DNA from: Rhizophagus prolifer | Lineage: Eukaryota > Glomeromycota > Glomeromycetes > Glomerales > Glomeraceae | Direction: 5' to 3' | DNA length: 25,164 nt | Assembly: GCA_019425655.1 (NCBI GenBank) | Contig: NQWY01024725.1 | Span: 1-25,164, forward strand | Shown: one piece after another, positions 11,784 through 20,834 of the stretch | How the letters are laid out: each line of letters begins with the position of its first letter | Numbering within the stretch: position 1 is the first letter of the stretch | The notes under the pieces: generated by a model | What the model was told of the DNA's origin: nothing | The model's input: the letters and a program-made list of their open reading frames with translations, nothing else | The model's database searches: none | Made by a program: the position numbers and the translations under genes

Positions 11784-14534
11784 ATGCCTCCAAAAACAAA
11801 AACGCGTCCTTCCGGTGAGACGGAACCTGCATTAAAAAAACAGCGGAAAAGTTCATCACCTGAACCACCATCCGGTGTATTAACGCAACAACAGGAGGAG
11901 GAAATGTCTTCTGCATATATTGCACAATTATTGGCTCAAGAAGGTTATGATGAACATCCTTATTACTCACAATATCATAGTACGACATATGACAATTTTT
12001 ACGAAATACAATCCGTCTTCGAGACCTAAATCAAAGAAAACAGGTTTGCAATATATTCTAAGCCTTAAGTGGCAAATTGGTGGCAAAATTTTATGTTTTG
12101 TTTAAAAGGTATTAATTTAAACATGAAAATTTTTTTAAAAATTCTATTTAAAGGAACGAAAGGTCGTAAACGTAAAAGCGATGCTTACAAAAAAACTTCT
12201 CAACAACAAAATAATGTGTCTCCGTCTCATGAGCTGATCAGCCACCCTAATAATGATTCCGTATCTATCGATGATAGTTCGAATCTTTACATGTTAGAGA
12301 ACATATCAAATAATGAAAACAATGGCGAAAGAAATAGTGGTTCCCAGGGAAATGAAGTAAAATCTAATTCCGAACCAATCAAAAAGCAAAAAAAAACTCC
12401 TAAGAAAATATTACCAGGTATGAATATAGGTGCGTACTCTTATGAAGAAGAATCTTTATTCTTGTCCGGATTGGACCTCTATGGGCGTGATTGGAAGAAA
12501 GTAAGATAAAAAACTGGTTTATGTTCTCTTTTTACTTTGTCTCACATAAATTAACGCTTATTTTAAAACAAAAGTTGGCCGAGCACATAAAAACAAGGGA
12601 TACCAATTCGATACGAAGTCATGCTCAGAAACACTTTATCAAGTTATTCAGAGATGGAATTCCCTTGCCACTAAAGGTGAAGAAATAACTTGGAAGTGCT
12701 TAGAGTACATGGAAAATTAAAAAAAAAAGACTACTTTTATAAGTTACCGTTTGTCCCGGATTTATGAATTCCTACTATTTATTTAGGTGCAAGAATCTGG
12801 CAAGGGTTATACCTTGTCAGGTAAAGAGTTAGATCCTAACTCTGCTGCAGCGAGGCCATATCTTATGAGGAATCCACCCCAAGAAAACCGAGAACTTGAA
12901 AAGAAACCCGAATCATCTCCGATTAAAACATTTAATAATAAATCAGATGATGACTTGCAAAATGATACGGTAGATAATATTAGTCAGTCCGATTCTCAAT
13001 CTTTTAATGATAAGGAACAAAATTTTCTAATTAGGCAAGAAGAGCAATTAAAAATTAAAGAAAGTGATCAAATAGAAGACGATATGTTAATACAAGCAGA
13101 TGAAAATTATCAAATTTTAACGGCCGAAGAGAATAGTAGTCGTGGTCGTCCGTAAGTATAAAGAGTTCTTTCTTTTTTTTAAAATCTTTTAGTCGTATGT
13201 CACCAAAGATCGCATACGAGTCTGTAAAAGAAAATGCTAGTCAATTGTATGGTGCTGATGGCCGTACTGAGTATGCAAAAGCAAGGTTACGTGGAGATAG
13301 AAAACAACTATCGAACACTCCAGAAGAAAGCGCGTAAGATTTAGCTTAATAATTTTATTATTGTAAAATATGTTCTTTATGAGATAGATAACTTTAAATG
13401 AATATTTTAGAGACCCATTAACGATGATAAAGTGCGATCCATTTTTTGGAGCTCCTAATTCAAATGTTGCTGGATGTCAACCGTTTTCGATGGTTGTAGA
13501 ATCAAACGTTCTTGTCGCGATGGATTTTCATGCACATCTTATGAATACCGAGATCATTGGATTTTTAGCCGGTCATTGGATACCCGAGGAAAAAAGTAAG
13601 TTCACAACTATTTTATTTTAATTAAATTGTATTCATTGTTATCGAAGAGTTGATTATCAAGACCACTTTTCCTTGTCGTTCACTTCAAACTGGAGAGAAT
13701 CATGTCAATGTTGAGATGGATCCAACTTCCGCATTAGAAGTTCAACAAACCATTACTGATCGCAATATGCAAGTTGTTGGGTGGTATCATTCGCACCCGA
13801 TTTTTCAACCAGATCCTTCAATAGTCGACTTGGAAAATCAAAATAATTATCAAAAACTATTCCGAGATGAAAAATTTAACGAAGAACCCTTTGTCGGTGC
13901 CATTGTCGGTGAGAACTTTTTTTCTTCCTTATATTATATGATAAATAATTAGACAAATTCGATTAACTACTTAGTCTATTTGGATAATATTTAAGGCCCT
14001 TATGACCCAAAATTACCCGGTTCATTGTCGGTTATCAATTGGTTTTACGTTAGCAACTTAAATAAATCTGCAGATGAAATAGGACAAGCAAAGCAGCTGG
14101 CTTTTGAATTAGTCAATAATTCAGCAATCTCGGATGAAGTTGCTGATGAAATTGTCAGTTAAATATACAATTATATTATTCATTTATTTTGATATTCATT
14201 TGGTACTGATTAATTTTCATATTCTTAGCTCGATCTTGTGGAACAATATCGTGCATCTAATGATCGCGTGAATTTTAAAGAATATTGGCGTAAGGATACT
14301 AAGGAAACTAAATTGGAAAAACTTATTAAGTCATTAGCGAAACGCATGCCATGGTTGAATGTATCAAACAACACGCATCATAATGATGAAGAACAACATA
14401 TCGAAGAAGTGGATTACAAAATGCAAGAGGACTCATCAAAAATCAATGAACAAGTGTGTAAAATAACATCATCTAAGCAAACTACAAGTGATAATTTTTT
14501 GGAAAGAGTACAAAAGCTTTTGATGGCTTGGTGA
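11784..14534 (+). CDS. MYSM1: MYSM1-like histone H2A deubiquitinase (SANT + JAMM/MPN)
   Basis: Predicted nuclear metalloprotease that removes ubiquitin from histone H2A, about 707 residues. Exons: 11784-12043, 12154-12500, 12575-12676, 12787-13151, 13193-13333, 13411-13595, 13648-13908, 13996-14153, 14229-14534. The N-terminus is basic and disordered. A SANT/Myb repeat follows at about 184-235 (SYEEESLFLSGLDLYGRDW, then NSIRSHAQKHFIKLF), then an acidic linker, then an MPN domain from about 430. The JAMM motif is whole: the Glu in NTEIIGFLAG, then WYHSHPIFQPDPSIVD, which fits H-x-H-P-x6-S-x2-D. I saw no SWIRM domain, which animal MYSM1 has between SANT and MPN. Exon 1 has one surplus base near 12,002-12,007 (FYE then YNPSSRPKSKKT lie in different frames); without it all nine exons agree in phase. 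The start is the first ATG of this frame. Confidence 0.87.
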
Positions 14535-14631
14535 TTATTTGATTACCAGTTTTATGAGATGATTGAAATTTGTTTTGTTTATTTGTAATAAACTGGATAT
14601 AAATATTTTAACGACTGTTTTCAATTCCATC
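14535..14631. terminator. 97-bp convergent 3' region
   Basis: The stop codons of the MYSM1-like gene (plus) and the RING gene (minus) are 97 bp apart. The region is AT-rich and includes AATAAA-like text (TGTAATAAACTGG near 14,584). Poly(A) sites for both genes must lie here or overlap the neighbour. Confidence 0.45.
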
Positions 14632-15841
14632 TCAGCCAAACATCAAAAGAAGCCTTGAGATAAAGGCTTGTTGTGGTGAAGGGGGTCCGTTTGGAGGAGG
14701 AAAAGTCTAAGAAGAAAACAATGATTATTATACGTTATTTAAAAGAGATAAGATGCTTGCAGAAACTTACAAATTGTGCCCCAAAAAATGATGGGAATAT
14801 TGTACTAGCTGAAATTGAAAAATGTGGTCCAAATGCATTTGAATGAAATGATGAACCAGGAAAAAATTGTGCACTCGGTTGATTTGGATCTCTCTGTGGT
14901 TGAGGTCTTTGACCAGCAGGACGATTTGGAATATCTGAATTTTTCCTATAATATCATAGTATTAAATTAAATACTTGCATACTCAAATCTGATACTACAT
15001 AATTTTCTGTACCTAGGATCTTTGGCCTCTTTGCCTCTTCCGTAAATTGGTATAACCTTGTCTTGACCGCATCCTGCTTTACACACAGGACATAATGGAT
15101 TTTGAGATTGTGCCTCTAACCACTGCCATCATAAAATTGGGTCAATTATTCATTAAAATAATTATAATTGAATAATAAAAATTTTTTAAAGATTAAAAAT
15201 TACTAACTTGATGCAGACAAGGCCAACTGAATTATTTAAAGAAAAATGTTTTCTTAATAAAAATATAATAATTGATAATATGTATAATTTGTCAAAATTA
15301 CCCACCAAAATAAATGCCCACATAAAGTTAGAACAGGTGAAGATGCTGTGTCGAAACTGAATTCGAAGAAATTTTGAGTAATAATTCAAATATCGGATAA
15401 ATTCGGTAACTTTTCTTTCCCTTACCAAATATTACATTCATATTCAGAGCTACCACTATTTGTATGAACCTCATTATTTTTGCTCTGTGAACCTCTTCTA
15501 ACGGCACGACTACTCCCTTCGCCTGCAGAGGACGAAATCGTTGATCCCGAAGATAAACCGACTGTAAAGCTTGTTGACTTTGACGATTTGGTTGAAATTT
15601 GCAAATTTGATCCACCTCGGTGTCTCAAAACGGTTACATTATTCTCTGTTACTTCACTAGTATTATTGCTTCGCGTTTCCGATTGTGATTCATCCTCGTC
15701 AGTAACTGTAGAATATTGTGTTTGTGTTGGTTCGGATTCAGACATTTCAAGAATCCCATTCCCGTTCACCTCACTATTTAAAACACGTACAGGTTCAGAA
15801 GACTCATTAGCTATTTCTTGTTCCAGACGATCAATACCCAT
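14632..15841 (-). CDS. RNF5/RNF185-type RING-finger E3 ubiquitin ligase
   Basis: Predicted E3 ligase of the RNF5/RNF185 family (ER quality control, membrane-associated), 281 residues. Exons 5'->3': 15841-15426, 15356-15306, 15226-15208, 15122-15013, 14945-14771, 14706-14632. All phases agree. A Ser/Glu-rich N-terminus of about 130 residues precedes a C3HC4 [52 protein letters not shown]. Then comes the family signature [16 protein letters not shown] and a Pro/Gln-rich tail. Exon 3 is a 19-nt microexon encoding the WPCLHQ part of the RING. The protein ends ISRLLLMFG. Animal RNF5 has a hydrophobic anchor here, so only the beginning of that segment is present. The start lies 187 bp from the METTL23 start. 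Confidence 0.88.
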
Positions 15842-16028
15842 TCAAAAATATAAGGAGTTATGTAATTTTAATTGAACTCCAAAAGCTATCTACAATTAAT
15901 CTTAAATATTAGTCTAATTCGAAATGTAATAAATTCTTTTTTTAAAAAAAATAAATTTCTATATAGTCTAGTGTTAATAATATTGCTTTATCTGCATGCC
16001 ATTACTTAATATATATTTCAATTTTAAA
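15842..16028. promoter_or_regulatory. 187-bp bidirectional promoter region
   Basis: The RING ligase (minus) and METTL23-like (plus) genes start on either side of this AT-rich gap, so their promoters must overlap. No specific factor site can be named. Confidence 0.5.
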
Positions 16029-16996
16029 ATGTGGCGTAGCAGTTTAAAAATGAAAACATTTCACTTTTTAGATGATGAAAATTCAGAAGAAAAATCTGTG
16101 ATAATAAAAGAATTACTTGACCCATCATATGGATGTTACGTATGGCCATCAGCATTTGTATTAGCCGAATATATTTGGCATGAGAGAGACTCATTTAAAG
16201 ACAAAACAATCTTAGAAGTAAGGTTAACAAAAGACTCCAAGTTTATTTGTTCATTTACGAAGGGCATTCATTATAATTACAGTTATAATAGCTAGGATCA
16301 GGAACCTCATTACCAGGATTTTTATGCGCATTGCTCTCCGATAATACACATGTGATACTAACAGATAGATCTGATGTACCTCAAATACTTGAAAATATAC
16401 GAGAAATTGCAAAATTAAATAATTTACTAAATAGAAATAATATTTGGATAAGAGGTTTAATGTGGGGTGATTTTAGTGATAGTGTTCATCAACTCGAAAG
16501 TGGTGGTGGATTATTTCAATTACTAAATGATATTGAAAAATCTTATGGAAAGATTGATTGGATTTTGGGAAGTGATACTTTTTATGATTCAAAAGGTAAA
16601 ATATAATGTTTGCCCTCATCAAATGAATTCATTTAATTCATTTTAATTATTTTCTCTATTTTCTCCTATATATATTTCTAGATTTTGAAGATATCATTGT
16701 TACCATCGCTTATATATTAACTTATCATTCTCCAAATGCAAAATTCATTACATCATATCAAGAAAGAAGGTATAGCATATTTATTTATACTTAACAGTTC
16801 CAAAAGATCTATTCAATATCTCTTGGATAAATGGAAACTTAAATGTAATCAAATCTCCCTTGCTTCGTTCAATTTCAATCATAACAAATATATAAATGAT
16901 AAAAATGACAACGATGAAGATAAGGAATCAACAGACGACGTAGCCTACGCCACTTCTTTACAAAGTATATTTTTATTAGAAATTACTAAAATCTAG
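16029..16996 (+). CDS. METTL23: METTL23-like protein/histone-arginine methyltransferase
   Basis: Seven-beta-strand SAM-dependent methyltransferase, 259 residues from the chosen ATG (a second in-frame ATG at 16,050 is also possible). Exons: 16029-16217, 16292-16595, 16682-16769, 16798-16996. Visible family blocks: LLDPSYGCYVWPSAFVLAEY; motif I ILELGSGTSLPGF at about 61-73 (SAM binding); LTDRSDVP; GLMWGDF; DWILGSDTFYDSKDFEDI; TSYQERSSKRSIQYLLDKW; LKCNQISLASF. Human METTL23 has the same order and spacing (YQVR-SADWSLEALLYKWDMKC). Human METTL23 is reported to act on histone H3 Arg17; the same target here is inference. The tail carries an Asn/Asp-rich insert (NDKNDNDEDKEST). Intron 3 is only 28 nt. 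Confidence 0.88.
16770..16797 (+). other. 28-nt intron in the METTL23-like gene
   Basis: Donor GTATAG, acceptor AACAG. It is not a multiple of three, so it cannot be retained. Splicing joins TSYQER to SSKRSIQYLLDKWKLKC with no gap against human METTL23, which fixes the boundaries well. Confidence 0.8.
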
Positions 16997-17255
16997 TTTA
17001 TTTCCTTTTTACTATTATCAATAAACAATATTTGGTTTTATATGAAATAATAAAAGAAAATGTATTTAACAAATTAAACAACGAAACGAATATTGGGATT
17101 TTTTTAAAAGTTAAAAAAAGAAAATAACCTAATGACTCTTTAAATTACACAAATCAAGTATACAAGAGATAAAAAAGAAAAAAGTCTTTTTGTTTCCATA
17201 AGTAATTTACATTACTTATTCAACTGCTATCGCTATATTAGAAATGTTAATGTAC
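16997..17255. terminator. 259-bp convergent 3' region of METTL23-like and PEHE genes
   Basis: AT-rich, no frame. An AATAAA-type signal for the plus-strand gene lies at about 17,020-17,026 (CAATAAACAA). Nothing else seen. Confidence 0.4.
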
Positions 17256-18762
17256 TTATTTAACACGACTACTTTCAGAAGATATTTTATATTCTTCTGA
17301 TTGAAGACGTTGATCTTGAATCTCTAGTGTTCGTAATTGTTCACGCTGGTTAATCATTTCTCCAAAAATAATATCGGGCAAAACGAAATCTTTTTTACTC
17401 ATCAGCCTTGTTGGAACACGTTCACCGAATGCAAAAGCAGAGCGTGTGCTCTTGCGTGAACCTGATGCCATTCCCGTACGTGGTCTAACAAAACTTGTTA
17501 CACGGTCGACAGTTGAAAGCGTTGGGGCCACGACTGACGCTGTTGTCGTTGAAGGAATCATGGAATGTGCTTTCTTTCCTTTTAATGGCGCTTTGGCAGG
17601 TTTTTTTGTTATCGTAGGTGCTTTTGAAGCGAGTTCATCGTTTTTCTTCTTCCGACTTCGGGTAATTCGTGTTGATGTTTCCTCTTTAGGTTTAGGCGGA
17701 ACATCATCAGAATTTGTAATTGAAATACTTTTTGGTCCCCGAAGTCGTGTTCTTTTTATCTCAGGTTCTTCGGGGACCTTGCCCTCTCCCTCATTGATAG
17801 TCGCATCTGCTTTCCGCTTTTTTCCACCTAAGCCAAATGAATCATATATGGCCAATGTATCTTCAGCCTCTTTGAGTAATTTTTGGTGTGCTATCTGCAG
17901 CTTACTCGCGTCATTAGTGGCATCTTTATTTCGTAGAGCAGCAACCGATATTAAACTTTTTGAATCGGTATTGCGCAACTTTTCAACGGCTAATTGTTGT
18001 TGGTATCTCTCATATGCCAACTTTTCGCGCTCACGATTTCTAAGTTTCTTTTCGGCTAGCTCATGCTTACGATGACGCTTTTCATACGCCGCATCAGATA
18101 TATCTTCCTATAGGTTAAAAACTTTAAAAATTGTTGCTTAAATGAGAATGATTATGAAAGCTATAATACAAAATTTTACGAACTTCTTGGGCCTTACTCC
18201 GTAACCCGCTTATATCTCCATTAACAACTCTAAATGATGGTACAGAAATTTCCTTATCATCGATATTATTGGTCTTAATTAAATCCTCATCTTCATTTTC
18301 CTCTATAACATCACAAGTTTCTAAGAGGCTTTCATCAGAAGTCAGCAAAATCGTCGTTTCGCCCGAAATAAGAGGCGCTAACAGAGCAGCTAGGCAATAG
18401 TTCTAATGTACGATAATATTTATACCTTGATCCGCTGCAACCTCGTCTGCAAGAACACTTGCGAGTGTTCCAACCTTGCGAGGCGGCAACACTCTCTTTT
18501 TCGGATTAGGTTCTGATGTTTCTGATACAGCGATATTCTGCGCAACGTTCTCTTCTAAAAGCTCCAAAACTGGAGACCTGCGGCGTTTCTTTCCAGCTGC
18601 ACGTTTAGAAGTCTTAGTTTCTTGTATGTTATGCTCATCGTTTCCTCCGGAACTTGAAGTAGTAACTATCGATTCTGGAGTATCGCGCTCATGCGGAACA
18701 GAATCAACGTCATTATCAATGTCGACTTGATCAGGGGCAGTGTCAAGAGTATTTCTTGGCAT
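17256..18762 (-). CDS. PEHE-domain protein (MSL1/KANSL1-like, histone acetyltransferase complex)
   Basis: Predicted nuclear scaffold of a MYST-type acetyltransferase complex, 464 residues. Exons: 18762-18426, 18389-18184, 18107-17256. The N-terminus is Ser/Asp-rich with a basic stretch (KRAAGKKRRRSP). A PEHE-like core follows: ISVPSFRVVNGDISGL, then EDISDAAYEKRHRKHELAEK, comparable to EDLSDAAFAALHAKCEE in KANSL1 and VPSW...KRH in MSL1. A charged helix (REREKLAYERYQQQLAVEKL) and a long Lys/Arg/Ser/Thr-rich tail with FVLPDIIFGEMINQREQLR near the end complete it. Intron 1 is 36 nt. The exon 2 donor is unsettled: GTTCGT at 18183 keeps ED, while GTAAAA at 18179 with acceptor after GAAG also keeps frame and gives HISDAAY. 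Frame continues upstream of this ATG to 18939, but that stretch is AT-driven and unlike the rest. The family call rests on the short PEHE core. Confidence 0.7.
18390..18425 (-). other. 36-nt intron in the PEHE gene
   Basis: Donor GTATAA after GAT CAA G, acceptor GCCTAG. Unspliced, the frame ends eight codons on. An earlier AG (CATTAG) does not fit the phase of the next exon; this one does. Confidence 0.6.
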
Positions 18763-19358
18763 TTTTTGGACCTGCTCAAGAAAAACGAGATTTATAACAT
18801 AATACAAGGTAAATATCCGAATTAAAAAATATTTAAGAGTATTGTAATAAATTGACTTAGTTCGCAAATGAAAACCCGAAATGCGCTGTTTCAAGTGCGT
18901 ATTATATAAGATTCTGAATGATACTTTTTGTCCAATCAATTTTGTAAATTTGTAAATTTGTGCTACTTCTTAGTTAAGTCAGTTGGTAAAAATTTTAATA
19001 ATGACTTTTTGATTATAAACATTTATAGCACAAATTTTTTTGAATTTACTTTTTCTTTGAAGATATAAAGTTGGAATTTATAAGTATTTTTGAACAGTGT
19101 TTAATTGGCAAAGGAAATGGTCCTTTTTTTTTATAACTTCGGTATTTTATGTTAAAAAAGAATAAGATCTCAGATTATATACAACTGATCGCACGGATAT
19201 ATTATCACAATTATCCCTTAATCATCCGCGTAAAAAAGAATTTAACTATTAAAAACGGGGTTAAGTTATATATAATAAAATAGCATGGAGTCTGAAGACG
19301 TGGCAAATTAAAGTACTAATTTTTTAAATGTAATGTAAAAACTAAAATCATTAGCATA
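18763..19358. other. AT-rich non-coding stretch upstream of the PEHE gene
   Basis: It holds the PEHE promoter and no convincing frame. A 12-bp sequence at 19,211-19,222 (TTATCCCTTAAT) returns as a perfect inverted copy at 19,637-19,648, on the far side of the MITE below. Confidence 0.5.
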
Positions 19359-19648
19359 AAATTACACTATTTGGCTAACTTTTTCTAGTAGTCCGGTAAA
19401 ATTTTCAATCATTAGAAATAACTTTCCTATGAGCCTAAAAGTAAAACCCATTATTCGCAACGTTAAAAATAAGGCATTTTTTCCTTTAAGCTCATTTCTA
19501 GTGTTCAGAAAACTTACCAGACTTTCAATACAAAGTAAGCCAAATAGCATAATTCTATATTTCTATGCCAATAAACGAGTTTTTTTTATATTATGGTTGG
19601 CATGACCCTGATTTTTGATATCGATGCAGATCACTAATTAAGGGATAA
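19211..19648. repeat. Perfect 12-bp inverted repeat flanking the MITE
   Basis: TTATCCCTTAAT at 19,211-19,222 and ATTAAGGGATAA at 19,637-19,648, 438 bp end to end. It could be the ends of an older element into which the MITE inserted. The sequence is AT-rich, so chance is possible, and homology does not extend far past the 12 bp. Confidence 0.35.
19359..19556. mobile_element. Fold-back MITE, about 198 bp
   Basis: The two ends are imperfect inverted copies for roughly 48 bp and, after an 11-nt gap, for about 15-20 more. The core shared text is CTATTTGGCT-ACTTT and AGTC-GGTAA-TTTTC, followed by AGAAAT and GAGC-TAAA. The left arm starts at about 19,359 and the right arm covers 19,508-19,556. A TA next to TTTGGC at each end would fit a Tc1/mariner-type target, but the duplication is too short to prove. 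The 62-codon minus frame across it only reflects the palindrome. No transposase is encoded, so it would be moved in trans. Confidence 0.7.
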
Positions 19649-20772
19649 AAGTAAAGGAATTGTTACTCGAAGAACCAATTGTGCCGTTTGGATTTGAGCT
19701 TGTGGAATAGATCTTTGAAAAGAATGATACTCGGCTCATGATACTCGGTACAGATGTCAGTGCTAAAAGCAATGAAGTATGAGAACTCGCAGAAGACTTG
19801 CTCTCAATTGTCACAGTAGTATTTGTGGCAGGATTATACTCTGCTAACCACAGAAGAAGACAAGAAGCTATCTAAATCTAAGAAGATCAAATATTTCCAA
19901 GATTCCGGCAGAAAAGACACAACGTATCTATCTCTTTTCTGAGCAGTTAAAACTCAGAAAATGTCATGATAGACTTACAATCGATGTCTGACTGCGGTCA
20001 AAAAGAGGATCAAGCAGACAAAAAAAGACCTGTTGGCAAAATGTCTCAACGCCAAAAACTTCAAAAACACTGAATTTAAATGGGTCCTTGAAACTTCCTA
20101 AAATATTTGTGACGAAGCAATGAATGATTTACTTACAGCTATTTGCAAAAATAATGGACCACGCACACAAGCCGTGTTCGATTACTGATATTCATAGTGG
20201 AGGCGTGACATCCTATATCCTAATTCCTAAGGTGTAGACCTTGGATGTATGACAAGTTACAACATATGGAGAGACGGTTTTTCAAAAAGAGCAAAACGGC
20301 ATTTAAAAAAATTTTGTGACGTCTTAAAGAACCATTTATCTAGAATATTAAATTTTCAAACTTTTTTCCAAAAATCCTTCATTAAAGTTTAGTATTGAAT
20401 TTTTTGTCAAATGAAAATAATTAAAATCTGTAAATTTTAATAAGGCTATTCTGCTTGACAAGTGTCTTGACAATATATTCTTGACATTTCTTCACTATTA
20501 CACACGTTCTTATCCTAAGCTTTCAAATATTACATGGCGCACATGTATTTTAAAAATTATTTAACTATTAAAATAAAACAATAACTTGTACAAAAAAAAC
20601 AATACTTTTCTAAAGCAAAATTTATAACAGCTAATGGAGTGAAAAGACGCGAAAAAATATGAAAAAACAATACGTCTTACGCTATATATTATCGTACACC
20701 CTGTTTAGGATAAGGGTTTAACACTCTACACCTCTCTACACAGTGACAGTCCTACCCTAGGATAATGTGTAA

Positions 20773-20784
20773 GATCACGTGATC
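20773..20784. repeat. Perfect 12-bp palindrome GATCACGTGATC
   Basis: Self-complementary over its whole length and centred on CACGTG. It lies 11 bp before the large palindrome at 20,796-20,834 and just after the TIR-like end at about 20,772. Confidence 0.8.
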
Positions 20785-20795
20785 GAACTGGAAAT

Positions 20796-20834
20796 AGTAA
20801 TTCTAGCCAAAATTATAATTTGGCCAGAATTACT
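20796..20834. repeat. 39-nt near-perfect palindrome
   Basis: Left arm AGTAATTCTAGCCAAA, centre ATTATAA, right arm TTTGGCCAGAATTACT; the arms pair with one mismatch. It is likely the end or cruciform core of a transposon or MITE. Confidence 0.8.

Noticed and set aside
13909-13952. Extension of MYSM1 exon 7 past GTGAGA to a nearby stop
   Set aside because: Splicing at GTGAGA joins FVGAIVG to PYDPKLPGSLSVINW in phase and continues the MPN domain.
15480-15875. Plus-strand frame of 131 codons
   Set aside because: Antisense to exon 1 of the RING ligase; no family features.
17446-18075. Long plus-strand frame of 209 codons
   Set aside because: It lies wholly antisense to the PEHE exon 3, whose protein has family-like sequence; the antisense text is Ser/Phe-rich with no recognisable block.
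18763-18939. N-terminal extension of the PEHE protein from an upstream ATG
   Set aside because: The extra 59 residues are Ile/Leu/Tyr/Lys-rich, as expected from AT-rich leader sequence, unlike the disordered acidic start MPRNTLD.
19211-19222. CCCTTAA text as an interstitial telomere repeat
   Set aside because: Only one unit, no tandem array.
20455-20485. TTGACA-like boxes resembling bacterial -35 elements
   Set aside because: The genome is eukaryotic with spliceosomal introns; three TTGACA in AT-rich repeat DNA are not meaningful.
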